A DNA stretch of 64,000 bases, taken from assembly GCA_029379385.1 (NCBI GenBank), contig CM055613.1:12046001-12110000 (forward strand). The letters are read 5' to 3'. Each line of letters opens with the position of its first letter. Positions within the stretch are counted from its first letter, which is position 1. The notes under the pieces are model-generated. The model saw only the letters and a program-made list of their open reading frames with translations, was not told the origin of the DNA and did not search any database. Below are positions 47,830 through 61,579 of this stretch, piece after piece. Source of the stretch: Quillaja saponaria (lineage: Eukaryota; Streptophyta; Magnoliopsida; Fabales; Quillajaceae). The position numbers and the translations under genes were made by a program.

Positions 47830-50596
47830 CTAAATCAGGCCTGTATGTGGATTATAGGCTTTAACAGGCATACCTGGCCTGTAGGGATGAACAGTGGATC
47901 CATATGGATTTCCAAAAGGATTTACAGATGGTTGTTGTTGGCCCATCATCGTCTGCTGCTGCTGCTGCAACATAAAAGCCTGCTGCTGCTGCTGCAACAT
48001 GAAAGCCTGCTGCTGCTGCTGCTGCAACATGAAAGCTTGATGCTGCTGCTGCTGCAACATGAAAGCCTGCTGCTGGTTGACCATAGTTGCCATTTGAACA
48101 GAGGGTGGAGCAGCCATAGTGTTTGAGGCAAAAAATGGATCATGCACATTCTGTTGCATCATGGCACCAGATGCGGGGACAGACTCCCATGGGTTATAGC
48201 TCACATTCTGGTTGTTTCTTCTGACAGCATCATCGTATAAGCTGTCCAGGGTAAGCTTGTCTAAACCTCCACCCTAATTACAAGAGTTTGAAAAACATCT
48301 TTAGGTTATCACAAATTGGTAGTTTGGTAGATCAACAAGTGCATGTCAGAATGACACCTGAATCTGTGTATGTTTTGATGCGTGGAAAAGAGGTTAAAAA
48401 CTGTGACCATGAAAACAGGAGTGATGACAACGGACGTAGATTACAACAAACCTAAGTACACTGAATGAATGATGAATATAGTACACTTATAGGAGAGATT
48501 ACCAGTTTGCTAGCTGTTGTGGCACTCTCATTTGAGCTTGGAGCCGTAACAAGTGCCAATTCCCAGCCAGTAGACCCATTAGCTTGATTTGGAACTGTGG
48601 AAGTTGGTTGATCAACTGCAACCATTACCATCATAAGATCATATGAACTTTTGCTCAAAGCAATGTGCATATATTCTTGAATTTGATTTAACTCATAATT
48701 CATATTGGAAAACTAGAACTATGTTCTTGATCATGTACCATAAAATCCCTTATATCCAGAGGTCATTTCTTGAGAATATAAATGCATTCGTGGAACAGAA
48801 CGAGTTGAAATACTCAGGATTAAGTTGATTCCCATAATTTCTCAAGAGCAGGTAAAACGATTCAATTTATAGATTAAACAAAAGGAATAAAAGAGAAAAG
48901 CTTTACCAATTGGAACAATAGCTAAAGCCAAGGCATTTTTGTCATCTAATTCCGAAGCAGCTGGAACAGGATCATCATCCAAACCCTTGCAACCAAAAAT
49001 ATAGAGGAATTTCTTTTCAACTTTATGTTCTTGGGGACAGGGGAAGAAGAAGATTGGAGCAACAATTTAGGCTAGACAAAAATAAGCTTATCCAAAAATA
49101 TCAAGACAAGGAAAGAAATAGAATATCCCAAGAGTTACCAATAAATCAGGTGGTTCAACAACAGGTGCTTCCACTTTCACTGGTTCAGAAGGTGGTGGCG
49201 GTGATGGCAGATGTGCATCCAGCACCTCCTCTGTCTTTTTGTACTCAATAGCCAAAACTTCTTTAGGAGACGTGATTTTATTGTCAACCACCTGTTTGAC
49301 AACTACAGCATTTAGAAGAATGCAACTTGCAAAATTGTATTTGGTGGCAATTGAATGTTATTTTGAATAAGGAAACTACAAAGATACCATTTAGAAGTCA
49401 ATTAAACAAAGTGGGTAAGAGAAGAATGGATTCTTGAAGTAAACAGCAAGAAAGGAACAGCTTAAAGGAGAAGGACAGAAATGGATGCAGTTGAACAATA
49501 TCATAAACTCCCATATTATAGGTCTCAACTTTAAGGTTTTAAGTACTTCAACTGTACCAATACGGTACTTAAAAGAGGATAACAAAGAGTTTCATATTGC
49601 AAAACAAGACACTACAAAAATAGAACGTCTATAGGCAAGACGATAAACCGATAATACAGCTTGAAAAACTCAATGTAAGCATAATGACTTGAAAATTGTA
49701 GATTCAGTTTATCTCTTCTTCCTGATCTGCAGAAATGGTTCATCTGTCTTTCCTTTTTCAAAAACATCTAGACACAATGCAGATTAACACAAATTTCTAA
49801 AAGATTTTCTGATCAACTAGTAGACATCTGAAGAGGCATAACCAATGCTTTATTTATGTCCATTGACACAACTTCAAGCACAAAATACAAAACATGCAAC
49901 CTTATGGTACTGAGCAATATCTTTCTATAGTTCTTTATGGTTGCATATATGACTTACTCATACAGATCACCGAAGCTATAGATCACTAACATCGGATTTG
50001 GCTATCTTGTATTTTAATTCTCAACCGCAATGGACATGGGATGCTTCATATTACTTCTCCATCTGGATTATATGAAGTTTAATTTCACAGAGAGGATTGC
50101 TATACCTGATCCTTGCGGACTGTTGAGGCCCGGGGAGCATCTCTGACATACTCTTCCATGGCTTGTAGAAATGATGCAGGGGGCTTCACATCACCACATT
50201 TCTCAATATATTATTTTCCAAGTCAAAAAGAAAGTAAAAGCTATATTTGATCAATAAAGGTGAAGGGCAAGCAATCAAACCTGCTCAATTTTAACAAACT
50301 TCTCCCCACGTCCAATGTCAAGACTTTTACACACTTCATAAAACTCCGACAGCCTCTCCGCCTGAATGGACAGAGAAAATATAGAAACATGAGGGTGGGG
50401 ATAATTCTGCCCATAAATTTATGAAAGGCTCAAACAACAATTACGTGAATCCCAGAAAAAAGTGTTCCAACAAAGATTACCTGCTGCCCAGCCCTCTTGT
50501 ATATCTCAAGAGCCCTCACAGCATCATGGCGTTGCATCTCAAAAAACTGTCATAATTAATCTTATCAGTAGTGTACAATAAGCTAAATATTTAAGC

Positions 50597-50650
<54 letters not shown>

Positions 50651-51619
50651 TATATTTGAGAACTGAGAAGATCATATCCCACCTTATCAACCAAATTGAC
50701 CGTGCCATCACTTATAGCTTGATATATTTTAATGCTTTCTAAAGCAACCTGATTGAAAATAGAGCATGTTTAGACAAAAACAGAATAACATCTTAAGGTT
50801 TATAAGAGCCAAAATTATGGAAAATCAATGTGGTCATAAATATTCCCTTACCAATGAAAGAGCCAACTGAACCACAAAGTTATTAACAGCTGACCCTTGT
50901 GGCTGCACCAAATTAAAAGTAAAATATGTTGTAAAAATTAAAACCCTACCATTCTTTATTTAAAATATTTCCTTAAAACCATCATTTGCGCAATTGTGAA
51001 GGACATTGACCCACCTATCTTGAATTGTTTAAGTTGATAATTACCTGGCAACCAATAACACGAAAGAGAAGTTGCTGTAAAGCCGGCAACTGAATGAGCA
51101 ATTCTGCAGTGTCCAGATCCTTAGTTGTCTGTGACAAAATTTGCAGTCATAAGTTCTCTACACTGAAATAATTGTTTATATATCAACTCATGATTGTGAG
51201 TATGTGAAAAAACGTGTGCAACTGCAGCAGAGAAAGGTCTTGTATTTTATTTGCTCTCTTACATTCTTTGGATACATAAGGTTCATATAGTTCAACAAGT
51301 TACTTAGCTGACATCAATTGTTGCAGCTGCTCTCAGAAATATGGCACAAATCAATGAAATTGTACAATGATAACTGGCAGTTTCTAAAAAAGTCTGCTAC
51401 TAATTAGGATGTGGGGTTTTTGGTTCATTCCTCCCCACCCAGGATTTGTAAATTTCAGAATACATAAAGAGAGATAGAGGATGGAACTAACTCGTGTGGT
51501 TATAACTGGAAATGCATTGAAATATGACATATTCAAACAGACTGAAATGTCATAAACAATTCTAAATTTGTTGTGGATATGCATTTTACTTCTGCTTTTT
51601 TTCCTTCCTTTTTTTGGGC

Positions 51620-51660
<41 letters not shown>

Positions 51661-52939
51661 GGAAGAGAGAAGCAGAGGTAACTCTTTTAAAGAAAGGTTG
51701 AAACTAATAAATTGATTAGCAAGCTGATCACACAGAAAAAATAAGCATCTTACAGGGCGATCCATCTCCACATCATACTTCAATACACGAAAACATTCCA
51801 GCCTTTCCTCCAAGAATAATGCATAAGTGCGAACCCAGGCAGAATAATCCCATGCTGAGTAGAAAACAATAACAAAGATAATAAAAAAAGTTATAATTAT
51901 GATTACATCGATGACACTAAGAGGGAGGCAAACATACCATTTGGACTGGAATCATCTTTGAAATGAGCCATGTTGAGCATATGGCTTCTGCTTCTGCCAT
52001 AATTTATGATTTCTTCATGAAATGTAGGATCCACTTCCCTCAAAGCACGATGAATAACAATTAAAGTTTTCAATGCAACCTGAATACAACTAATTGTCAG
52101 TTAACCAAAACTAAGTATGAAAACAGACATACACTACAATATGGTGAATACTGAATAATTCTCCAAATGATTATTAAAACATCTATTAGTAAGCAATTAT
52201 GCCAAAACCTAGTCATAGTACAAAGATGGCCTCCAAGTTAATAACAGGATCATCAGAAAACGAAAATTATGGTCAGATACTGAACCAGCAAATAACATGA
52301 GAACTACAAAACAATTAACACGCACGTTCAATTCATATACGTAATATTACATCACCCTGTTATGTAACAAAGTATGATAATCTTCAAATTTAAAAGTTTA
52401 CCGCCCAGTTATGAGTCCTTGATAATCGTCTGGCAAGAGCATGAATGCAATATGCAACATCAGCTCGAGGTCTTGTAGCTGAAATTGCAGAAAAAATCGC
52501 TGCAAAGGGAAGCGCATAAATGTATAAGTAACAACAGTTTATATTACAAGGCTACAACCATATCATAAGTATTATAAAAGAAAGACATTTGTAGTTTTTG
52601 AACCCTCAAAAGATAACCAAAGAAGGCTTGCTTGTTAAAGCTTCAAATTCTCATATACTTCAGGAAAGAGAAGTAAAGGGAGAAAACTACCTCTGATGTG
52701 TTTTTCTTTTGCTGGGTGCTCAACGTGATTTGTGGATTTCACTATAGCAATGTCTAACTCCTGTGAAATAACCCACGAAGATAATTTTGTGATACATGAT
52801 TGATAGACCCATCCTACAAATTATCTGCAAATTACCATACCTTATAATCACTATTGACTTTAGCCAACGAAACTGTAGTGGTGTCTTTGAGGGCTCCAAG
52901 GGCTTTTCTCAAACTCTTCTGCGTGCCTCCTCCAGACAT
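47830..52939 (-). CDS. ANTH-domain clathrin assembly protein (AP180/PICALM type)
   Basis: Complete 574-residue protein from 15 coding exons, each with GT-AG and matching phase: 52939-52841, 52760-52691, 52499-52402, 52079-51938, 51854-51754, 51128-51045, 50902-50852, 50748-50683, 50546-50481, 50361-50281, 50183-50106, 49291-49139, 48985-48907, 48615-48503 and 48273-47830. The start of exon 11 is the least certain. The ANTH domain covers about residues 15-290. It contains the phosphoinositide-binding stretch [16 protein letters not shown]. The tail has a DLLGLDD clathrin-box-like motif, DPF (HDPFFAS) and NPF (VNPFGNPYG) motifs, and four QAFMLQ plus poly-Q repeats. It should recruit clathrin and cargo SNAREs at PIP2-rich plasma membrane or trans-Golgi membranes. 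It is close in layout to Arabidopsis At5g57200/At4g25940-type proteins. Confidence 0.95.
47952..48075 (-). repeat. CAG/CAA-rich repeat coding the glutamine tail
   Basis: Four ~36-42-bp units, each giving QAFMLQ followed by 4-6 Gln, mostly CAG codons. The plus strand reads (ctg)n. This is both a trinucleotide and a minisatellite repeat within coding sequence. Confidence 0.9.
49609..49640. mobile_element. CACTA-like terminus in intron 11 of the clathrin assembly gene
   Basis: gacactacaaaaatagaacg has the CACTACAAAAA start typical of CACTA elements. No matching right end was recognised within the intron. Confidence 0.3.
50600..50650. repeat. (TA)n then (CA)n microsatellite
   Basis: About 20 TA units followed by 5 CA units, in an intron of the clathrin assembly gene. 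Confidence 0.9.
51621..51654. repeat. (GT)n microsatellite
   Basis: About 17 GT units in an intron of the clathrin assembly gene, preceded by a T-run. Confidence 0.9.
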
Positions 52940-52962
52940 TCTCTCTTTCCCTCAATCACAAA

Positions 52963-53515
52963 CTGCAAGATGCCAACAACAAGATTTTTGTTCCCTTATA
53001 CCCCAGAGTTCTACTCTTTATAAGAAATCAAATGTATGTTAGAATAAACAACAAAGTTTAATTGATTCCCCTTAATTTTAAGTTCATAAAATGAGTACTT
53101 ATCACTGAATTTAGATCTAACCCATAAAAACATTCACCACCTACGCCATAATAACCCAGAATTTATGATCTAAGCTGACTTTAAATCTTCCAAAATTGAC
53201 TATTATCACCAAAATCAGCCCAAATTATAAGATTTTGTCAAGAAAAAAAATAAGCATGTGAAATTTATGCATTGGTCAAACAAATAAGCAGCCGTAATTC
53301 CTCCTCATTGAAAATTCAAACGAATAACAAGCAGACCAATAGCTCTAGAAGCAGAAAAAGTAAGACTATAATGAAGGATCTAAAAGTCAAAAGCATACGT
53401 CATGAATTTATGCAATTGAACATAAATACATTAATAATTCAAGCACAGAGAAACGAAAGAGAATCTTCAAGAAGCCATAATAAGAACCTAACACAGATCG
53501 TTGAGCTTGATTTAC
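52963..53515 (-). other. 5'-UTR intron of the clathrin assembly gene
   Basis: On the minus strand, GGTTCAG is followed by gtaaatcaag at 53515. An acceptor ttgcag lies at 52968-52963 and leads into a 23-base leader before the ATG. The intron is ~550 bp. Leader introns are common in constitutive plant genes. This is inferred from splice signals only. Confidence 0.55.
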
Positions 53516-53529
53516 CTGAACCTGAATCC

Positions 53530-53531
<2 letters not shown>

Positions 53532-53560
<29 letters not shown>
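53532..53560. repeat. (GA)n microsatellite in the 5' leader of the clathrin assembly gene
   Basis: About 14 GA units on the plus strand, hence (CT)n in the presumed leader exon. Such CT tracts are frequent near plant transcription starts. Confidence 0.8.
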
Positions 53561-53679
53561 GGGGAAACTGAAAGAGAATGAAGAAAAAGGGTCGGTCGAG
53601 ACTGGTCTGCTAGCAGAGACAGCTAAGAAGTCGACCCAAAACGAAATCGGTTTGGTTGAGTCGTCGGTGTCCAACACAT

Positions 53680-56280
53680 ATTTTATGTATTTATGGAATT
53701 TTTCTTTTTTTTCTTAAATAATATTTACCCTCTATCTGTTTGTCAGAATACGGCATTGTAAGAACTTATACTGTTATCAAATAAGATGAGGATTCCTATC
53801 CTCTGCATTGTTTTTAGGTCCAAATTCAGTGCATCCTCCCTTAATATTCTGCCACCTGTCATACTTTCACTCTTTCATTACTTTGAAATATATGATTCTA
53901 GAACTTTACTAAATGAGTTCAATAAGTGACAACCTATCATAATTTTGTTCTTTTTTTTTTTTTGTCAGGAAAAAATTGTTGGACCTAAGAAGTAATGCTC
54001 TAGTTTCTTATAAATCTCTCACATCTTAATAAATATGAGATTCAAAATTTTACACTTTGAACTAACTATTACTTTATTTCTTTTATTTTGTGAATTAATT
54101 AAAATTTATTTTATTGAAGATAATAGTTAAAAAAAACTTAAGCTTTATATAATTTTCTTATAATGTGTGCATTTAGAACAAGTATAATATTTTTTTTACT
54201 AACAAGTTTTTTAAAAATAATTATTAATATTTAAATAAATATAATAGTTTTAACTAAAAAAAAAAAGAGTAAAATCATTGTAAAATTAAATGTTTTGTTT
54301 TATTTGTTGTATCATTTATACACTGACTTGTATTATTTTCAATAATAAGATTAGATATATTTAACTTCACATGGAAAGGACTACATCTATACTGACTTTT
54401 TATTTTTTATTTTTTACTTTTTATTTTATTTATTTATGTATATATATATATATAGTTTTTTACATTTGAAACTCAAATTTAGCCCTACAATAGATAAAGT
54501 AATATAAAAGTAGTCATCCTCCTTGTATGATTCTATAAATTTTTAATATAAAGTGAATTTTATTATTATTAGTGAAGGAGATTAATTTTAATGTGGATAT
54601 ATCTAATTGATCCCTACAATATTTATTAATACCAATAATACCCCTGAAATAATTACAAGTCTACAATTTTATCTAAATGATCATTTTTATCTCAATTCTT
54701 ACACATTAAATAGTAAAATATAAATTAAATATGTAAATATTAACTTTCTCGCACAAGGATAACAAATTAGTAATAATTTATGTTGTCCATTTAATTTATA
54801 CTAATCAATTATATTGTATCATGGTTTTTTTTTTTTTTACATATTTTTTGTAATTTTTATTTTTAAATTAATATTATTTTTCCTGATTGAATCCTTTTTA
54901 AAGATTATATAATTTTTGTTTATACAACATATATCCAATTGATTAAACATTTATAATTTGTTTATTTGATCTCTTTGTTTTAAGAATATAAAATATATAT
55001 GAACGATCGACACTAGTATTTTTGTCCAGTAGAAAACCAAAATATATGAATGTTATCAAATAAATAATAGTTATAAATAAAAAAAATAAAATAAAAATTA
55101 ATATGCTAAAACTATTATAGTATTGAATATGAAAAGTGGAATAAATAAGAATTAATATACCAAAACTATTATAGTATTGAATATGAAAAGTGGAATGAAA
55201 AATGTAGAAGATATGAAGCGTATATGAAGGCTTATGCCTAATACAACGATTTTTGGTGATGGTTGTGTGCTTCTCCACGTTGTTGATCTGTGTTCATTTT
55301 TGGTGAATAAATTTGTGTTTGAAGGAGATGAATTTTTGATGAAATTCACCAAGAATTTTCCTATTTTTCTTCTTATTTTTTCAATTTTTTTTCCTTCCTT
55401 TTTTAAATTTGTGTACAATTCTTTTTAATAGAAATAAGAGAAAGGAATTTTTAGGGTTTTTAATCGGGTTATATTGTACATGTCAATATGTTATTTGTTC
55501 TCATGACTCATGTGATACATGGTAACTTGGATAAGACTATCATTAGTCACGTCATATCTCATTGAATGAAAATAAATTGTAAAAATCAAACTGAGTGATT
55601 TTTGAAACTATAGATATTAGTTTTGACATTATGAAATATAAAATATAACTAAATTTTAGTCAAATTATAAAAACAAAAAGTGCAATTTAACATTCCATAT
55701 AGACAACATAATTGATATTAGTATAAATTAATGGGAGAATAAGATTTATTAAGAATTCATTATACTCGCATGTTTTTTTGGTAAATTTGGTTATACTCGT
55801 GTGATAAAATCAATTATTGCATATTTTATTTACATTGTGCTATTAAATTGTTTTGAGTTGAAGAGTTGCAAATACATTAAAAATAATCATTTTGATAAAA
55901 TTGTAGGATTTTAAATATGTTAGTTGTATTATTGAAATTAATAAATACTGTAGGGATCAGTTAAAAATATCTAGTGTTTCAAATTAATCTCGTTGACTAA
56001 TAAAAATAAGAAGACTTACTTTATATTAATTTTAATAATATTAGCAATTGTTTCCTCTAAAACCTATATAGAGACATGGACATTTAAAATTATATTTATA
56101 GTATCAACCGCCGCCTTGAGCTATAAGCCTATGATGATTTCTGTCATCATTATAAAAAGAAAAAAAAAATGGAAATTCCTGTCTTTGAAATAAGAAAAAC
56201 TGAGTGCCAACTGCCAACCAGCTAAGGACACCTAGTTATGAATCAGCATATGACTGTACCCTTAGAATTTTACAATATTA
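53680..56280. other. Intergenic AT-rich DNA, no gene seen
   Basis: No coding segment is supported. It contains T-rich low-complexity DNA near 54400-54440, a TA run near 54440-54453 and a short tandem duplication. Confidence 0.55.
55097..55195. repeat. 54-bp tandem duplication
   Basis: attaatat..aaaactatt then atagtattgaatatgaaaag and tggaat occurs twice with a 54-base period and two or three differences. Confidence 0.85.
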
Positions 56281-56379
56281 TAGATACAGAAATAACGTTT
56301 CGCCAAATCTATCTACTATAATTTAATTATAAATTTATATTGTGAATAATTATTATGTTGATTTATCTGATATATAATT

Positions 56380-56870
56380 GAATCAACAAGTTTGTGAGAG
56401 CACCCCAACTATGTCAGTTGCGGATTGATAAATATGTTGAGAGAATCTTGATTAAGAAAAATGATCAAGCTGAAGTTATTTTGTTTGAAAATAAGATCAA
56501 GATAACTTGAAGACTACATCTACCTGAAAGTACACCAGGTAAGCAATTGAAGGCTGAAGATTAGTCAAGAAGTTGATGGGAATGTTAACTTTGACAAAAT
56601 CTGGATTGATGGGATGTTGATTATTAATCTATATTTTGAATAATTATTATGTTAGATATTTTTTTTAAGGATTGAACTTATTTAGTGATAAGATTATCTT
56701 TTAGAATTTTATTTTCTTTGTTATTGTTTTGTTTTAGATTTATCTTATAAGAGAATTTAACTTTATTTCTAATTGTAATTTTATTAGTACAAATAGAGAT
56801 TCACGGTCAGTTATAAAGGCTTGATTTAATAATATTTTTTTAGATGATACTTATGCTTATGAAAGACATA
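56380..56870. mobile_element. Possible truncated LTR
   Basis: gattgatggga then TGTTGATTATT (from 56617) looks like a polypurine tract followed by an LTR start. The preceding aagatcaagataacttgaag-like words and the following U3-like AT-rich sequence fit. No second LTR, PBS or coding region is visible. Confidence 0.25.
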
Positions 56871-59800
56871 AGTTAATTTTTTATGTTTGGTAAAAAAAAA
56901 GTGGGATGTTTTGGTACCAGACTTCTAAAAGTCATGAATGCTTTTAAAAGTTAGCTTCTCATCTCAAAAGCTTAAAAGACTAAGACAACTTCAACTTTTA
57001 ATAAAAAATTATATTTATCTTTTTATTAATTAATACAGTAATTATCTCTCTTTTTATTATTAATATCTATTATAGTCAATTTAAATTTTTAGAGTAACTT
57101 TACAATAAATTTATCAAACACTAATTCGTAATTTCTATTTATTGAGAACAGATTTTGTATTACTTTACCAAACACTACTGATATAACTTTTTTAAAATCA
57201 TAAGAGCACAGCCACAATATTATCAAACCAAGCCAAAATATGTCAATTGAAAATAACAATTATGTGTCAAGTAAAATACAAGTGTGTGGCATTTTGAAGA
57301 ATAATTTTTTTTTGTTCTCAATTCTCTCTTCTCTTAAATAATTTAATTACAGTGGTTCTTGTTAACCCTCTCAAAGAAGAAACATGAAGACGAAAATTGA
57401 GCGAACTTGTAATGATTCATATATTCCTAGTTTGAAAAAAATAAAAAATAAAAAAGAACACCTAGCTGCTTGGCCTTATTACCACAGCCAAAAAGCTTAG
57501 GTCACAGTCTCATAATTACAAAAAGATATTTATTAGACTAAATTGCCCTCATCCAATATTTTGTGAATTATAGAAAAACAAATTGCTTTATAAAATCAAT
57601 TATATAATAAAAATTCAATAAAATTAAAATTAGAAACCCAAACAAACTAAATACACTCTTCCCAACCCATCGATTTCTTTCTTGCCTAAACTCATTGCCT
57701 AGTCTATCACTTCTCATCAAAACTTAAACTTTCTCTATAATTCTTATTTATCAAGCAGAAAAATAAAATCTCAATTGAAGGCTCATGTTTGTACTTAGGG
57801 AACAAAGTTTCATGTAATTCAAATAGAATCTCAGTTGGATCAACTAATTAAAAACTTATGAGAAGTAGGAGATTGAATAAGATAAAGAAAACTAAAATAG
57901 AGATATGTGAATACTATGTGCAGTGCCCCATTATGGAGCGGATATTGTGATTTCAGGATAAATAACATCGAAATCGAATGATCAAAATGACGTGTTTGCA
58001 AAAAAAACTGTCTGGAATGGAGGTTCTGAAGTTTCTATGAAAGAGGATGATAGGTGTAAGGTGAGAGAAAAGGAATGCTCAGGAGGTGGAACCAAAGCTA
58101 TTAATCATTGATCAATAAATATATATTTTGTAATTGTGTATCTTATTATATTATTATTTGTTAGGATAATTCTTGGAGAAAAAATTATTGGGATAATTTA
58201 GTCAATTTATTATTTTTTATAATTAAGAGGTTGTGTACTTAAGCTTTTTTGGCTGTGATAATAAGGTCATTCTAAATTTTTTGAGCTACAATATATGTAT
58301 GTACACAAGAGAGAATACGTATTAAATTACTCATTATGACTAACACACAACATACACATATTTTACATAATTTTTTTTTACATAAGTATCATATTATATA
58401 TTTACTTTTATAATCAAACAATCAAATAACCTCGTATCATATTAATTCACTAATTTCTCCTATCTATCTCGTCAAAATTTATTATTACAATGTATAATTA
58501 TATATATATATATATATATATATAATAATTTTTTTATTTTTTTTTATAATAGTATAGATAACAATATATATATATGTGTGTGGGATGTCCTACCAATACC
58601 CATAAAAGAAAAAGAAAAAAAAAAAGCTTACTTTTCTTTTGTTGTTAATCCACGTTCATTTAAAACTAAAGTGACTTTAACAACAAACTTTTTGGCTTCT
58701 TTTTTTGGATTCATGGAGTAAATCTACCACTTTTATTAGACATAAATATTCAAAGTAAAGCATTAGCATGAGCCATCATCATCACTTAAAGAAGGGAAAG
58801 AAACAACGTTTTGCCTAACACAACTCTTAGGCTTTTAATTAAAGAAGAGAAGAAGATGCTACCCCCAACAAAATTAGGAAACCTTAGAATATTGAGCCAA
58901 CTTTGGAAACGAAAATATAGTATATATTGATATCAAATCTATCTATTCAAAAATTAAAATTATCAACTACAAATAAAAAATATTACAAAAATTAAGTCCA
59001 ATTTCAGATATATAGTAAAATATCACATAATATCTACATGTAAATAACAAGTATTGTATTAATAATTAATTATTATGGTTTGAATGTCGATTAAAAATAT
59101 AATTTGTATATATATTTTAATAAAAAAATATTAATAAAGTTGTTACGAACCAAATTAGTGTAAAATACTTCTTAATATTATATATGATATGTAATAATTT
59201 TTTACAATATATATATAGATATAAAATAAAAATTCGAAATATGTATAACAAAATAAAATATTTGAAACAGTATTTATATCACAATAATGGGTAGAATTTC
59301 AGAGTGCAAGTAATATGATCCGGATCCAGGGGCGTTTGGAATAAGTCATCAAGTTTGCCACGTACGTTTAATTTGAAAATAACATGTCACCTTTGATCCT
59401 AATAAATTGGCATTAAAGCAAATCATCCGAATGTCCAATCAAATATATGTTTGATTTGAAAATTAAAACTATTTTAATAATAACAACATGTTAATTCCGC
59501 AAAACTGAAAAAAGATTAACAGATTTAATAAATGTAACATTATTAGTTAACGGTTTTTTAATTATGGTCCTTAAGATACTTAATAAAATTTTATAATATT
59601 TGATTATAATTTTAGTATTATTTAAATTTATTTTTTTAAATCATACTATTGTATTTTAACAAGAATTTGTAGGATATCCCTAAAAAATAAAAAATTCTTA
59701 CTTTATGTAATAAAAAAAAAACAGTTCTTACTTTAAAAGTAAATAAAAACTGACACCACATATTAAGAAGCCACTTTTAATTTCAGTAATTGATACTGCC

Positions 59801-60950
59801 AATTGTTTTAGAATTTAAATTACATATACAAAATAGGAATAAAATGAAAATCTTATAAAATTATATATATCATCTACTCAATTTTTTTGTGAAGATTTCC
59901 ATTGATAAATATGTTAGCTTACCGATTTTTAACAATTTTCATGCGATAATTAGAAGTCAAGTTAAAATCTATATTTAAGCAAACAAAAATTAAAATTTAT
60001 GTTGTAACATTAAATTTTATTAAGGTTTATCGATCATATACTTATATTGTAAGTGTGCTCAAACTTTTTGTATTAATGATAAGTATCAATTTCTCTCTAA
60101 AAAGTTATTTTTGTTGTTCTTAGTTAATAATCATGAATGTTTTATGAATTATTACTTGAGAGATTTGCATTAATAGTTAATATCAAATGTATCCATTAAA
60201 CAATAATTTCTAATGAGTCTTTGCCAAATTGAAAATAGTTGTAATCAATTTATAAGATATGATATAATTGCTATTTGAGAGCTAAGAGAATAATAATATA
60301 TACATTTGACACATTATTAAATCATTATTAAGGTTTAAGAGATTTGAACCGTCTTAATTAAACCATTTATAGCAAATAAGAGATTAATAACCATTTTAAT
60401 AAGATACTTGAAATAATTTAGCATTTTAACCTGATTTGTGAGTAAATTAGCATAACTGATTTTCAACATCACATTCTTATGTATTTAGATTTTGACAAAT
60501 TCAGATCATGATCTAATTTATTGCCATCCTACTTAGTTACTTAGCGCTCATTTAAAGTATCATGAGATTGTATAGAATAGATTATATAATCATATTGTTG
60601 TTATACTGCTGTATAAACCCTTATCTATTATATAACTTTTATACTGTTAAGCATAGTATAAAAAGAAACATAATATAAGAAGAAGTCAATAATATAAATT
60701 TATATAATTCAATCATTGTCAAATATTGTTCAAGAGCTAACTAAATAGTTTTTTACTATCATATTATTTGGAACAAATAAATTCTTAGTTGTTAAAATGG
60801 ACGTAGCCATTGTTTTCCATACCATATTAGTTTATATTGTTTTTGACGTGTAATGTACATGCATCTGTCCCACATATTTAAATAATGCACAAGCACCAAA
60901 AATAAAAAGTAGCAAGTGTTACATAAACCAGTTATTTTCTGTTTCAGATG
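56871..60950. other. Intergenic AT-rich DNA, no gene seen
   Basis: Four kilobases without a coding-like frame on either strand, very AT-rich. It holds a (TA)n microsatellite at about 58499-58524. I recognise no transposon ends. Confidence 0.55.
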
Positions 60951-61579
60951 CTGCTAAATTAAATCTCATTCTTCGTCCGTTGGATCCCTGGATTCATTAG
61001 AGAAATCAATAATAGAATTACAAATATTATATCAAAGAAATGTTAATAAAACAGAATACAACCTAGTTTCGAGAATGGTCATCGACATTGTCATTGACAT
61101 ATAGATCCTAGGAGCAATATATCCGAAGTAAATGAGAACATCAACACAAGTAATACCTCTACTTTCAAATTCATGACATATTTGACATACAGATTGCTTT
61201 GTTACTCAGCCTAGATAACAAAAGCTCATTACATCAAGGCTCCAGGTAAAGCATACAAGAAGTTACTGCATAACCCCAGGTCTTGGGGTATCATAAAACC
61301 TCAAAAAAGTAATCTGTTGACACCATATGCTTTGCTTTTATTCATTTCCTTTTTTCCCCTTCAGATGGCCAATAATAGTTGGGGAAAATGAAAAGAAGGG
61401 TTTGTGGAAAGGATATTATGTAAAGGCAATATTGTTTTATTTGTTTGTCGAAAAGAATTATGATCAAAATTTAATATACAAACCCGAAAATTGGTTGGAT
61501 TACTGCTACTGTTACAAACACTGCCGCATTACTCGTTTGCCTCTAACACCCTGTGAAGTTTTTTGTGTACAGTCTGCTT

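Noticed and set aside
47788..48126. 112-codon plus-strand leucine-rich frame
   Set aside because: Antisense of the CAG repeat (ctg reads as Leu), not a gene.
53690..61570. A hidden gene in the 7.9-kb gap
   Set aside because: All frames are short and AT-driven with no splice-linked conserved segment. Very small peptides or non-coding RNAs cannot be excluded without expression data.
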